DNA from: Peromyscus leucopus
Taxonomy: Eukaryota > Chordata > Mammalia > Rodentia > Cricetidae
Length of the DNA stretch: 64,000 nucleotides
Direction of reading: 5' to 3'
Assembly (NCBI RefSeq): GCF_004664715.2
Contig: NC_051063.1
Span: 72,712,518-72,776,517 of the forward strand
Below are positions 10,094 through 19,920 of the stretch, piece after piece. The notes below the pieces were generated by a model, which worked only from the letters and a program-made list of their open reading frames with translations, had not been told where the DNA came from and did no database searches. The position numbers and the translations under genes were made by a program. Position 1 is the stretch's first letter. Each line of letters begins with the position of its first letter.

Positions 10094-10545
10094 TTATGGT
10101 GGCTAATCTTGGTTGTCAACTTGACTGGTTCTAGAATCAACTAAGACACAAACTGGGAGGGACTTCCTTGATCCAGCTATTTTAAGGGGGAAGACGGAGC
10201 TGAAATGTGGGCAACACCTTTAGGTGGCAGCCGAGATGAAGGGACCTGGAAGAAGGAACACTTCACTTTTGCCTGCTTGCCTTCACTCTTGCTGGTAAGT
10301 TCATCTATCCTGCGGCTGCAGCATTCCTTTAATGATAATATAACCAGTTTTCTTGGGATTCCAGTATAGACTGAAGACCAGTGGCTCTCTGAGAATTCTC
10401 AAGGCCTTTCGGCCCAGCTTGGGACCACTGAGAGAGCTACACTACCCTGTGAACTGAACAACTATCAGATTCTTAGCCTCTTTAGTATGGGATATCCATT
10501 GTTGGACTACCAAGACCATATCATGTAGGCCAATCCAATAAATTC

Positions 10546-10579
<34 letters not shown>
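10094..10579 (+). mobile_element. MaLR-like LTR with (TG)n near its 3' end
   Basis: Starts GGTGGCTAATCTTGGTTGTC, AACTTGACTGG and continues GCAGCCGAGATGAAGG, GAAGAAGGAACACTTCACTT, TCTTGCTGGTAAGTTCATC, ACTGAAGACCAG, ATTGTTGGACTACCAAGACC and AATCCAATAAATTC. This is a well-known rodent LTR-like family, probably ERVL-MaLR. Its expected ending (ACTAATACA type) is missing: at 10547-10579 a (TG)n microsatellite follows the AATAAA-like signal. No coding potential. Confidence 0.65.
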
Positions 10580-10582
<3 letters not shown>

Positions 10583-11224
10583 ATCTTAGGAATATATACA
10601 TAGAGCAAAATGGGCTACTTAGACCAAATATAAAGATAACACATGGTAAATTTTGGCTCCCAACCTATAACATTTTAGCTTTCTACAATCACAGACATTC
10701 TAACCAATTAGTCACCCCTGTAGAAACCATAACACAAGTATGACACCTTCTCTGGGAATTCAAGCTTATGGTTCATCCATCTATCCGTGCCTCCTCCCCA
10801 TTGACCAAGCATCAAACCATGTATGTGGAGTTCTTCCTCTCCTTCCCCTCTTACTCCTCCACCTCCTTCTTCCTCCCCAAAGAAGTAAAGGTAGCAGATG
10901 AAGGAAGGAAGCATCCTAAGAAACAAAACATCTACATACACCCTTGTTCTCAGTCAGACTGAATAAATGTGATTTCCCTGTCTGCAGACTCTTTTTATAA
11001 TGAAGACGTATCTCCAAGGGAAGATGAGATGCTCCAAACTACACATCCCTGTGAGAGAGCAAGTTTATGAAGTCCTTCCAATTAGGAAAAACAAAGAAAG
11101 CTATCTGTCAAGGCACTTTTAAACACATTGGTGGAAACATCAGGCAGGTAGATTGCACAAAGCAGAGAGATCATTGTTCTGAGTCTCAAAGGCTGTCTGG
11201 TGACATTCTTAGCTTTGGGGTTGA
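10580..11224. other. Unassigned sequence
   Basis: No repeat or gene recognised with confidence. A/T-rich at the start, with a pyrimidine-rich patch near 10840-10880. Short open frames without domains. Confidence 0.4.
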
Positions 11225-11395
11225 TCAACCACAAATAGGTAATTTACAAGGAAAAGTTTATTTCGGTTCATAATTGTGGGTGCTGAACATGCAAGATCTG
11301 GTGAGGGCATGATGTTGCTTTGCCTTGTGGGAGAAAGAAGAGGAATGGCAAATGGGAGCATGTAACAGAGACAGAACAAGGAGAGACGGTCAACG
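11225..11395 (-). mobile_element. MaLR LTR fragment (MST/MLT-like)
   Basis: AAATAGGTAATTTACAAGGA, AAAGTTTATTTCGGTTCATA, ATCTGGTGAGGGCATGATG and AATGGCAAATGGGAGCATG parallel the reverse strand of older MaLR LTRs (GGTAATTTATAAAGAAAAG, GGTTTATTTGGCTCACAG, GGTGAGGGCC). Confidence 0.55.
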
Positions 11396-11397
11396 TA

Positions 11398-11605
11398 GCA
11401 GTCACCTTTATATTGCCATGTGATAAGACACCATAGCTAAGGTAACATTAAAAAAAAGAGTTTGTTGGGATTTACAGATTCAGAGTGTAAGAAGCATGGC
11501 AACAGGCAGGCAGGGATGGAGCTGGAGCAGTAGCAGAGAGCTTACATCTGATCCAAAAGTGCAAGGCAGAGAGAACTAACGGAATGATGTGGGCTTTTGA
11601 AATCG
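11398..11605 (-). mobile_element. MaLR (ORR1-like) LTR, first part
   Basis: ATTGCCATGTGATAAGACAC, CATAGCTAAGGTAAC, GAGTTTGTTGGGATTTACAG, GAAGCATGGCAACAGGCAGG and GGGCTTTTGAAATC form the first half of a reverse ORR1-like LTR. The second half appears to resume at about 12178, so the two flank younger or rearranged material. Confidence 0.6.
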
Positions 11606-11619
11606 TGTAAAACAGTGCT

Positions 11620-11857
11620 TTCTGGCTCACTTTCTCAGTTATGCTTAGCTAGATTTCTTATCACACAACCCAGGTCCACCACCTGGTGATGGTGCTACCC
11701 ACAGTGGGCTGGGGCTGCTTACATCAATCATCTATTGAAACAATTTCTCACATACATGACCACAGACCAATCTGATCTAGGCAATCTTACTCAATTGTAG
11801 TTCTCTCTTCCTGGTTGACTCTAGATTGTATGAACTTGATGGAAACTAACCAGTACA
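11620..11857 (-). mobile_element. MaLR (MT-like) LTR, truncated
   Basis: TGGCTCACTTTCTCAGTTAT, CACAGTGGGCTGGGGCTGC, ACATCAATCATCTATTGAAA and TTGACTCTAGATTGTATGAA, then AACTAACCAGTACA match the reverse of an MT-type LTR whose true 5' end (TGTACTGGTTAG on the minus strand) is at 11857. Its 3' portion is missing. Confidence 0.6.
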
Positions 11858-11869
11858 GGAACTGAGACC

Positions 11870-12175
11870 TGGTATACATTTGGTTGGACAAGAGCAGAGT
11901 GAATCCATAGCAGAAGGCAACTGAGTAATGAGAGCAGACACTTCATTAATGGAATCAATGTCTTTATAAGAGAAGCCCCAGACGGCTGCCTTGTCCCTTC
12001 TACCATGTGACCATGTAACTAAAAGTTACTATCAATGAACCAAGACTCTCACTAGGCCTGGAGTCTGCCAGCCCTTGGATCTTGGACTTCTGAGTCTCCA
12101 GAACTGTAGGAAATACATTTCTGTTGTGTTTAAGGTACTTGGGCTATGGCCTTTCACTACAGCAGACCTAAACCT
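11870..12175 (+). mobile_element. MaLR (MLT1/MST-like) LTR 3' part
   Basis: CTTGGATCTTGGACTTCTGA, GTCTCCAGAACTGTAGGAAA, TACATTTCTGTTGTGTTTAA and GGTACTTGGGCTATGGCC follow the 3' half of old MaLR LTRs (GATCTTGGACTTCCAGCCTCC, AGAAATAAATTTCTGTTGTTTA, CCAGTCTATGG). Opposite orientation to its neighbours. Confidence 0.55.
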
Positions 12176-12177
12176 TC

Positions 12178-12310
12178 AAGGACTGACCCCAGTGACATAC
12201 TTCCTCCAGCAAGATTCTACCTCCTAGAGGCTTCATAACCTTCCCCAAAAGTGCCACCAGCTGGGAACAAAGTGTTCAAACAAACGAGCCTGTGGGGACA
12301 TTTCATCGAG
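12178..12310 (-). mobile_element. MaLR (ORR1-like) LTR, second part
   Basis: CCCAGTGACATACTTCCTCC, AGCAAGATTCTACCTCC, AAAGTGCCACCAGCTGGGAA, CAAAGTGTTCAAACAAACGA, GCCTGTGGGGACATTTCAT are the 5' half of a reverse ORR1-like LTR and appear to complete the copy begun at 11398-11605. Confidence 0.65.
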
Positions 12311-12425
12311 GTAGTGTGGCTCAAGGAAAGCATTGGGGTCAGCAGCCCTACTGGAAGTCACTCAGCTGTGTGACCATGGGGCAGGTGCTCTGCCTATCTG
12401 AACCCTGCTAGAACCCAGGCATCAA
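12311..12425 (+). mobile_element. MIR SINE
   Basis: GCATTGGGGTCAGCAGCCC, CACTCAGCTGTGTGACCATG, GGGCAGGTGCTCTGCCTATC and TGAACCCTGC follow the MIR consensus (GTCAGACAGACCT, CAGCTGTGTGACCTTGGGCA, CTCTGAACC). Confidence 0.65.
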
Positions 12426-13250
12426 CTACAGACTCATAAATAGCCAGATTGTTAATGGGCCCAAAAACCCCATCCCTATGTACCTATGTCTCATGAGTTT
12501 CATTTCTTTAAGGAATGCCCCCCCACACCCACCCATGGTAATATCTCACTGAAACTCTGAACATCTCCTTAAGACGCAAAGGTCATTTCACATGGAGCCT
12601 GGTCTCCAAGGTAGGAGAAGGCACCCCACTGCCACATTTCTTACTTTACTCTGGCTGTGAAGCAGCTTGCCCCCATGGCTCTTCTCTGTGTGGCTGGCAT
12701 TGACATTGTTCAAGGCTTCCTGCTCCAAGGTACCAAGTTAGCTTCCAAACAAGGTGTTCCCCTCCCACTCCATCTGAAGAGCCTCTGGGGAGCAAGGAGC
12801 TCCAGTGTCCTTCCCCTCCACCTGCCAGGCCAGGGGACACTTACAGAAGAGAACAAGGAAAGAGACCTGGAGAGGTCCAGATCCACAAGGGCATAGAGGC
12901 GTTTTATAATGAAGGTGACCTCCAGCTGCAGCTGGCAGAGGTTGGAAGGACAGAACAATAACAACTCTGTTCCTAGAGTGCACCCTCATCTCACCTAATA
13001 CACCGCAGTCCCAGACTAAATGTACTGCTCACACCCACATGGGGGAGATGGGAAAAGCATCGCCGAATAGTCGCGCATCTCTTCAGGGGATCACACAGCC
13101 CAGGATGAGAGTTGGTAGCAGTCTTCAGGTTAAAAGCCACAGATGGCAGCCACATGTCAGTCATGCCTGCATCCATTTGGTCGTCTTGCTACTGAGAGCC
13201 TTCTCCCACCATGCTAGATGTTGGACAGACAGGTAGAACAGAGCTTGCTC
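12426..13250. other. Unassigned sequence
   Basis: About 0.8 kb without a recognised repeat or gene. Overlapping short open frames on both strands have no domain signature. A few CpGs occur near 13060-13080. Confidence 0.4.
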
Positions 13251-13251
13251 T

Positions 13252-13440
13252 TGGGCTGGTGAGATGGCTCAGAGAGAAAGGTGCTTACTACCAAACCTGA
13301 TGATCTCCAAGACACACACCCCCAACCCCGCGCCATGATGAAAGGAGGAAACCAGCTCCTGAAGGCTGTCCTCTGACCTGGACATGTGCTCCATGGCAGG
13401 CACACAAATACACGTAAATTAAAAAGTAAATTACAATTTA
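13252..13440 (+). mobile_element. B2/B3-superfamily SINE
   Basis: GGGCTGGTGAGATGGCTCAG is the tRNA-like head with box A; GAAAGGTGCTTACTACCAAA, CCTGATGATCTCCAAGAC, GAAGGCTGTCCTCTGACCTG and CATGGCAGGCACACAAATAC follow, ending in an A/T-rich tail. Near full length. Confidence 0.75.
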
Positions 13441-13765
13441 AATTTCATTTTTTACAGGCTGCTTTCCTACCTAGTGGAAAAACACAGTGACAAATAATCA
13501 CCCAGAGAAACGTACAGTTACAAACTGTGATGTGCAGTGGGCAAGTAGGTGAAAGGCCCCGGATCCACAGCACAGGTAAGATGTCTTCAGGAAAAGAGCA
13601 CTGCATAGCACCAACAACTTGCTCGGTGACCGTGGGGTGACTTTGATGTGGGTCTACCAAGGAAGAAGGCAGTCTGTGTGTCTGTCTGTGTACAAACACC
13701 AGGGCTGTGAGGCAAGAGTAGGGGCAGAGAGAGAAGAGCGTGCACGCATAGAGAGAGGAGCTGGG

Positions 13766-13767
<2 letters not shown>
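13441..13767. other. Unassigned sequence
   Basis: No repeat or gene recognised. A minus-strand frame of 227 codons begins in this region and runs through both following microsatellites; its length is produced by the repeats. Confidence 0.4.

Positions 13768-13831
<64 letters not shown>
13768..13831 (+). repeat. (GA)n microsatellite
   Basis: Pure AG dinucleotides, about 31 units; homopurine mirror repeat. Confidence 0.97.
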
Positions 13832-13833
<2 letters not shown>

Positions 13834-13925
13834 TGGGCAGGCATAGAGAGAGGACCAGGTGGATACACACCCACCCACAGAGAGACTGGGGGAGGGAATT
13901 AGGCAGGTATAGAGAAGAGCGGGTG

Positions 13926-13927
<2 letters not shown>

Positions 13928-14020
<93 letters not shown>
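13928..14020 (+). repeat. (CA)n(GA)n compound microsatellite
   Basis: (AC)n at 13928-13960 joins (GA)n at 13961-14020. The sequence around both this array and the previous one repeats TAGAGAGAGGA/AGGTGG-type words, suggesting that the two GA arrays arose by local duplication. Confidence 0.97.
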
Positions 14021-14022
<2 letters not shown>

Positions 14023-15087
14023 CAGGTGGGTACACAGAAAAGCAGAGCTCAGAGCCTGACAAGCCTCTGATTCTGCCCAAATGATAACTTGCTGAGGGAA
14101 ATGACCTTGCAGCTTCCAGGCTTTTCATCTAATTGCAAACCAGGCAACCTTAGCCACAGCGAGATCTGCAGATAGCCCACACTGTCATCGCCTTGCCTGG
14201 CCTTGCTGGCACCTGCCCTGCTCCATACCCTGGAGTAAAGGCACACATGTGCCTTCAGGACACCCAGCTGTTGGTGCTGCACTCACTGCCTAAAACCTTG
14301 TGAGTGTGTGAGCGCTGAGAATCCAGCAGGGAACATGGGTCCTAACTTAGATCCTGGGGCGGGGGGCCGGGAGGGCAGCAGTTTAACACAGAAGCATGTT
14401 TGAGGGCACAAAGCCACTCCGACACCCTCCTGCAAGGCTCTGGGAAAAAGCTCACCAGTGCTCCTGTGGGACCCAACTGTGGGGACCCAAGAAAGGAGTT
14501 TCAGAGAAGTCTAGGAATGCAGCCTGGCATTCATGCTAGAAGCTCCAGACTGGTCTGTGTTATTGTGCCATGCTGCCTTTCCCACCTACAAAGGTGAGTG
14601 TGGATCCCAGGAGACAGGGGGGGTGTTGAGGAGCGGAGAGTGTGCGTTATGAAAAGTGGCTGATCTTGAGTCAAGAGCCGTCTTCAATAGGCAGGAGACA
14701 GACCCTTGCTTTCTCCGTTACATAAGATGGGTGTCTATATATAAATGCAGACACTCTATAAAAGATGGAAGGCACAAAGGGATAAAGAGGAGAGTAATCC
14801 TCACCAGCAATCTCAAGGTGATGTGCGAGCTCTCTCCAGGCCAGGTACACACTTACCCAGGCACACGTACACATCTATTCGTGAAAATGGACCCTACTGT
14901 GCAATGCTTTGTCACTTGGCAAAATGTAGAATATATTCTGAACTACCATTTTCATGGCGGCATAATGTAGCAAACTGGTTAGCCACAATCCAACTAACAC
15001 ACTACCTATTTATTATAAGGCATCTAACTTATTTCCCAATTCGGCGTCCCACAAGGAGCATCCTTGAAGCTAAATCAGGACGTTGAA
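14021..15087. other. Unassigned sequence
   Basis: No repeat family or gene recognised. A short G-run lies near 14357-14366. Overlapping open frames at 14656-15086 have no recognisable domain. Confidence 0.4.
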
Positions 15088-15275
15088 GGACTGGGGATAG
15101 GGCCCCATTGGTAGAGTGTTTGCTAACATGCACAGGGGCCTGGGTTTGATCTTCACTGCTGCATAAGCAGGACATGGTAGCATGCCTGTAATCGCAGCAC
15201 TTAGGGGAAATGAAGGCAGAAGAATCAGGAGTTCATCTACATAGGAAGCTCAGGGCCGGACTGGGCGTGCAAGCA
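15088..15275 (+). mobile_element. B4-family SINE (ID_B1 type)
   Basis: GGACTGGGGATAGGGCCCCA, TTGGTAGAGTGTTTGCTAAC and GGCCTGGGTTTGATCTTCAC form an ID-like tRNA-derived head; ATGGTAGCATGCCTGTAATC, GCAGCACTTAGGGGAAATG and CAGGAGTTCATCTACATAGG form the B1-like second half. Confidence 0.75.
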
Positions 15276-15699
15276 TATATACATATGTACACACACACCT
15301 CTGCATAGTATGTGTGCGCATGCAGTCTGAGCTCTTTTTTAGGAGCCCAGAAGTTCAGGGGCCAGTTGCATTAACCAGTGAAAGGTGCATAGTGTCTGTC
15401 TCCTCATTTAGTATCAGAGACCCAGGTCTGGGTCAGAGCAGCTGTGACGTGCTAATGGAAAGATGTCTTTATTTTGGAGGTATCATTAACTCTCGAGAGT
15501 ATTTCAGCAAAGAGCCCTTCAGTTTAGTCCCTCATGAGCCAATTCCAGCATTAGTTCAGTCAGAACTGCCTTTGACTGACATGCCCACCTCCACCCTATT
15601 GCTAAGTATCTATCGAGTGTCTCTGGGAAAGAGAAAGGGCTCACACATCCTAGTCCAGGCTGAGTGAGAGCCTAAAACCCTTTCAACTCCAGCACCCAT
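15276..15699. other. Unassigned sequence
   Basis: No repeat or gene recognised apart from a short TATACATATGTACACACAC tail of the upstream SINE. An open frame of 117 codons (15314-15667) has no recognisable domain. Confidence 0.4.
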
Positions 15700-16010
15700 T
15701 AAGTCGTAGCAAACAATAGCCTCACTTTTGTTTCTGGAAAGTTCTCCTTGCTCCTTTGATTCATGAGGCCAAACGCGGCGGCACAACTTCAAGAAGACCG
15801 GAAACTCTGTTTAATTATTATGACAGTGCCTGGGCTTCCCTTTACGACCTTGAAGGTGACATGTCTGAGCTGGCTAGCCTGGAGCCTGGAAGCTCCATGA
15901 GCCAAGACGAGGGAGGAATTTAAATTCCTAAATGCCAGCTGTAGAGAGGGTAACACGAAGGAAGGATCGTTCTCAAAGGCAACGAGTGAACTGCCCAGAA
16001 GTTCCAGTAA
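15700..16010. promoter_or_regulatory. Candidate conserved noncoding element with palindrome
   Basis: A repeat-free stretch with several CpGs (ACGCGGCGGC near 15774), TTTAATTATTATGAC and a perfect 16-bp palindrome AGGAATTTAAATTCCT at 15914-15929. Such mixtures are frequent in enhancers, but conservation is not testable here. Inference, low confidence. Confidence 0.28.
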
Positions 16011-16019
16011 AGGATCTTG

Positions 16020-16100
16020 TGGAATTCACTCCAGCTCGGGCTGACCCCAAACACTGTCTTAAACTGCAGGCCTCTGCTTCAAGCACTAGATGAAGCCAGT
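16020..16100 (-). mobile_element. Possible B1 fragment, reverse
   Basis: CTCCAGCTCGGGCTGACCCC, TTAAACTGCAGGCCTCTGCT and TCAAGCACTAGATGAAGCC weakly follow reverse B1 order. A G-run (16143-16153) lies just downstream. Confidence 0.35.
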
Positions 16101-16479
16101 AGCCCCCAACTCGGCAAACAGGGCTTGTTTGCTAAGATCATTGGGGGGGGGGGTGTAAGTGTTCTATATCTAGCTCTCTTTGAGAAGTAGCATTTGGCCT
16201 TTTGACACACCACCACTGTGCTCAAGACATGGGACAGCACACAGGAAAAATAAAGCTAGGTAGGAGGAAGGTGGCTGTGTCTCCAGGAGCTCCAGCGAGC
16301 TGGCAGGTTCTCAGGCAAAGGCAGAATAGAGGCAAAGCCAACCTCGAGGACTCTAGAAGTGAAGGCTGAGTCCGGCTGGCCCAGGCCTCAAAAGAAATGC
16401 TAGCAGCACGTTTCCCTGCTGGCTCCATGCCCTGGGCTGAACACTGTAATGAGCCACCCAGATCCTCTCAGGGTCACGG

Positions 16480-16705
16480 TGCTTGTGATGTTCGAATGAG
16501 ATGTCCCCTGTAGTCAGGACATTTGACAACTTCGTTCCCAGTGGGTGGCTGTTTGGGGAGGTTTGGGAGGTGCTCCCTTTCTGGAGGAATAATGTCACTG
16601 GGAGTAGGCTCTGAGGTTTCAAATGATTCATGCCATTTGGTGTTCGCTTTCTCTGTTTCCTGCTTGAGGTTCAAGATGTGATCTCTCAACTGCTGCTCTA
16701 GTCAC
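16480..16705 (+). mobile_element. MaLR (ORR1-like) LTR, 5' part
   Basis: GTTCGAATGAGATGTCCCCT, CCCAGTGGGTGGCTGTTTGG, GGAGGTTTGGGAGGTGCTCC, ATGTCACTGGGAGTAGGCTC, TGAGGTTTCAAATGATTC and CTCAACTGCTGCTCTAGTCAC track an ORR1-type LTR on the plus strand. Identity stops at about 16710 where a pyrimidine minisatellite begins. Confidence 0.75.
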
Positions 16706-16716
16706 TGACATGCCTG

Positions 16717-17170
16717 ATGCTTCACTTCCCCTCACTCCCTTCTCACTTCTACCCTCACTTCTCCCTCATTTCTACCCTCATTCCTCCCTCACTTCCTCCT
16801 CATTTCCACCCTCACTTCCCCCCATTTCTACCCTCACTCCTTCCTCACTTCCTCCTCATTTCCACCCTCACTTCCCCCTCATTTCTATCCTCACTCCTCT
16901 CTCACTTCCTCCTCATTTCCACCCTCACTTCCCCCTCATTCTACCCTCACTCCTTCACTTCCTCCTTATTTCTACCCTTATTTCCCCTCACTTCCCCCCA
17001 CTTCTGCCCTCACTTCCTCCCTCACTTCCCCACTCACTTCTCCCTCACATCCCCTCCTCACTTCCCCCTCACTCCTCCCTCACTTCTACCCTCACTTCCA
17101 CCCTCATTTCCCCCTTACATCCCCCCTCACTTCCTCCCTTGCTTCCCCCTCACTTCCACCCTCACTCCTC
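16717..17170 (+). repeat. Pyrimidine (CT-rich) minisatellite
   Basis: About 450 bp of almost purine-poor plus strand, built from CTCACTTCC, CTCATTTC and TACCCTCAC words arranged in longer, imperfect units of roughly 55-65 bp. It sits at the point where the adjacent ORR1-like LTR loses similarity. Two overlapping plus-strand frames (16710-17267 and 16717-17220) run through it, encoding Pro/Leu/Ser/His repeats; they are by-products of the array, not genes. Confidence 0.85.
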
Positions 17171-17595
17171 AGGTCAGCTTCTCCCTCAGCCCACCCAACT
17201 CTACTTCCAAGAATATCTAAGAACCCACTCTACCCTGCCCAGGGCACCCGCAGTCAATTCCTTCTGAGACCCTGCTTCCTGGAGGCCTCATCTAAGATGC
17301 TGGCCTATGATATTCTTAAATGTTCTGGATCCTACAGCTTGCTAAGGATGTGGACCATTCTAGCCATCAGTCCTCACATGACTCTGGAAGGGCAGCTTTA
17401 ACCTATTTTTCAGTGTGAGGAAAATCTTAGAGAAGCTAAGATTTCAAAAATCTGTCCGAAGTCACGGAGGTACGTACACTCAGACCTGGAATCCAGAGTG
17501 ACTGTCAAACCTGATTCTCTGATATTCCTTCTAATATACCCCACTCTTCAAAGCTAAGCTAGTTTCTACCCTCTTCAGGGTTCTATCCAGGGTCT
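17171..17595. other. Unassigned sequence, possible MIR remnant
   Basis: Around 17400-17500 the order TTTTTCAGTGTGAGGAAAAT, GTCCGAAGTCACGGAGGTA and CCTGGAATCCAGAGTGAC weakly recalls a reverse MIR. Nothing else is recognised. Confidence 0.35.
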
Positions 17596-17599
17596 CCTC

Positions 17600-17800
17600 T
17601 GTGGCCTTATTGTCTCACCGTGATTTCCTCTACCATGTTAGAATGTAGCAAGGAAATACTCTGTAGACGCTGGACAGAGACTAGCGCCTTGCTCTTGTAT
17701 TTTCCACCACCTATAACTATGAGCCAAATAAGCATCTATTCTTTATAAGTTACCCAGTCTCAGGTATTTTGTGGTAGCAATAGAAAATACACCAAGGCCA
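17600..17800 (+). mobile_element. MaLR (MLT1/MST-like) LTR 3' end
   Basis: CTATGAGCCAAATAAGCATC, TATTCTTTATAAGTTACCCA, GTCTCAGGTATTTTGTGGTA and GCAATAGAAAATACACC are the typical MaLR 3' end, including the polyadenylation-signal area AAATAAG. Plus strand. Confidence 0.7.
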
Positions 17801-18598
17801 CCTCCTTATGATGTTCTCACTCCCCCCTCCCCTCCCCATCTCTGTATAGCTCCTTGTTAAACTTCTCTATGCCAGCTGCATTCTGCCTTCTATATGAGTT
17901 CTGAGACCATATCCCACACATGGAGGGAGAGCCATGTCACATGCAATGCTGGGTCGGCTCTCTGCCCTGCCTGGCACGGAACAGATGAGTGGGAGATGCT
18001 TAGATTGCTGAGCTGTGTAGCTCCTCACACACATAGGATCTCCATCTTCTAGAGCTTCTGGACTACACAGTTTGTGAAAATAGACGTGCGTTCTGGGATG
18101 TGTGTGACATATTTAATCTTCAACAGCCATGTTATCAATGCAGTATCTAAGGATACGCAAACACACTGGATTCAACTTGTGGGTTTAAAGAGATTTCTAG
18201 AAACAACAAGAATCTTCGTTTTCATTTTTGACTGTGACTGTTTTTTCTTTAAACACACAAATAAATCTAGGGATATTAAGTTCTGAACCAGAGAAAGGCC
18301 TAAAGGAATCATTAAATGTAAAAATGAAAAAACTCATCTCCTACCTTTGGCATCAAGCTTCCAGGTCACAGTTCACCTGACTGAGTAATTGGTCCCCTGC
18401 TGGTTTCTCATGACTTACTTTTTCCTTTGTATAAAGTCATTCTTGTCTTGCCACTTTGCAAGGGTGAAGAGCACCAGTTCATTGAGTGCATTGCAACGGT
18501 CACTGGCCTGGACAGTAAGAGGAGTGCAGTCTGTAGCTAGTGCCGCCATCTGCCTCCTGGACAGAGCCCTTGTGTGTGCAGCCATTAAGCTAAGCATT
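17801..18598. other. Unassigned sequence
   Basis: About 0.8 kb without a repeat I can name. The A/T-rich part at 18090-18300 has no domain-bearing frame; it could be old repeat or unique sequence. Confidence 0.4.
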
Positions 18599-18599
18599 G

Positions 18600-18740
18600 T
18601 TGAGATACAATTTGATCCTCCCTAAAATAAGTGCCATCACCACTCCCATTTTAGGAACACAGAAATAGACGGTGCAAATTGCCCCAAGTGATCACCCTGG
18701 GAGTGAAAAGCCAAGACCACAGGCAGACCTACAAATGTAC
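18600..18740 (-). mobile_element. MIR SINE
   Basis: ATCACCACTCCCATTTTAGG, AACACAGAAATAGAC, TGCAAATTGCCCCAAGTGA and TGAAAAGCCAAGACC parallel reverse MIR (CCCATTTTACAGATGAGG, ACTTGCCCAAGGTC, GCCAGGACC). Confidence 0.55.
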
Positions 18741-19494
18741 ATCTCCCCAGATGAAACAGCAGCCTGGTGGTCCCCAAGTGAGAGCCTGGATTCTCGCCCA
18801 CCCCAGAATTTGGAAGAGGTCGATGAAGAGCAAACAATGGCCATCACAAGTAGTCTTTACTGCTGCCTAGTTCTCTGGTGTCTCCTGTGGGAGAATCATC
18901 CTTACTGTCCTCCTGTTTCTGCGTGTCTTGGGAAGAGGGATTCGCAACTGTCTTTGCTCCAGACTCTTCACTACTTGTACTGCAGCCAGCCTTAGAAGGG
19001 CAAGAGCTCTGCAGACTCCACAAGTAGGGCTGTCAACTGACTGGTACAGTGGTATAATTAAAGAATGATACCAGTTTCAGGGCACAGTTCAGGTAAGCCT
19101 GTTGCCCATGATAAAAATTCCTGTTGCCCAAAGCATCCACTCTACTCTAATAGTGTTGCTCCTTATCTGCACTGGGCTACCCTGCCCACATTCCACTGCC
19201 CTGGGGAAACTATGGCCAGGAGATCCCATGCACACACACTGACTTGGCATTCATGAAACATCTGTCAGGTCTCTTACCTGTGCTCCCTTCCATCTGTGGT
19301 GAGCTGCACAAGACCTGCACAAGGTCAAGCCAGGCAAAAGGGCAGCATGGATGTGGTGGGGGCTCAGAGGAGGAGCTCTTGGGAGTTGAAGGAAGCTATT
19401 AGCCGTTGATGGCTTCTGAGAGAGGGAGAGTCACTTGCAGGTTGCTCATGCCCCAGCGGATGGCCCACACTCATGTGCACATGGGCATCGTTAA
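18741..19494. other. Unassigned sequence
   Basis: No repeat or gene recognised over about 750 bp. Confidence 0.4.
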
Positions 19495-19655
19495 TTAGAC
19501 TCAGGGGGTGATTAATAATCATTAAAAGGTGGACATGAGGCTGGAAGGGAGATGGAGCGGAGTCACTAAGAGGAGTTTCAGGGAGGTAGTAAGTGGATAC
19601 GGTCAGTAAAAAAGTATGAAACTTTCAAAGAGTAAAACCTGTTTTTTTTTTAAAG
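19495..19655 (+). mobile_element. LINE-1 3' end
   Basis: AGGTGGACATGAGGCTGGAA, a purine-rich stretch, AGTGGATACGGTCAGTAAAA and GTATGAAACTTTCAAAGAGT followed by a T/A homopolymer-rich end match the terminal 3' UTR of rodent L1, diverged. Confidence 0.6.
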
Positions 19656-19789
19656 TCTTTCATCTATTTCCAATGTGGTCGGCTCTATCCACAGCACTTA
19701 CACTGCCGCATTGAAGTCCCCAGGTCCCTGACTTTGCTGTACTTTCTCACTTGCATTTATCAACTTCTCTGGCGCTGTTTGCTGTGCTG

Positions 19790-19914
19790 ATGTGTTGTGT
19801 TTCTGGCTTTTGTCTGCTTGCTCCAGCTGGGACAGGAGCCCTGGAAGGGATTTGTGTGCTTTGTTCAAGGGAGCCTCAGTAAATAGAAGTTCAATAAATG
19901 AATGAATGGACTTG
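19790..19914 (+). mobile_element. Possible L2/MIR-type 3' end
   Basis: AGAAGTTCAATAAATGAATG after AGCCTCAGTAAAT resembles the CTCAATAAATATTTGTTGAATGA ending of mammalian L2. The body is weak. Confidence 0.35.
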
Positions 19915-19920
19915 ACTTTG

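Noticed and set aside
13445..14128. 227-codon minus-strand open frame
   Set aside because: Most of its length is (SL)n and (CV)n from GA/CA microsatellites.
16710..17267. 185- and 167-codon Pro/Ser/Leu/His-rich open frames
   Set aside because: They are produced by the pyrimidine minisatellite, which lacks stop codons in these frames.
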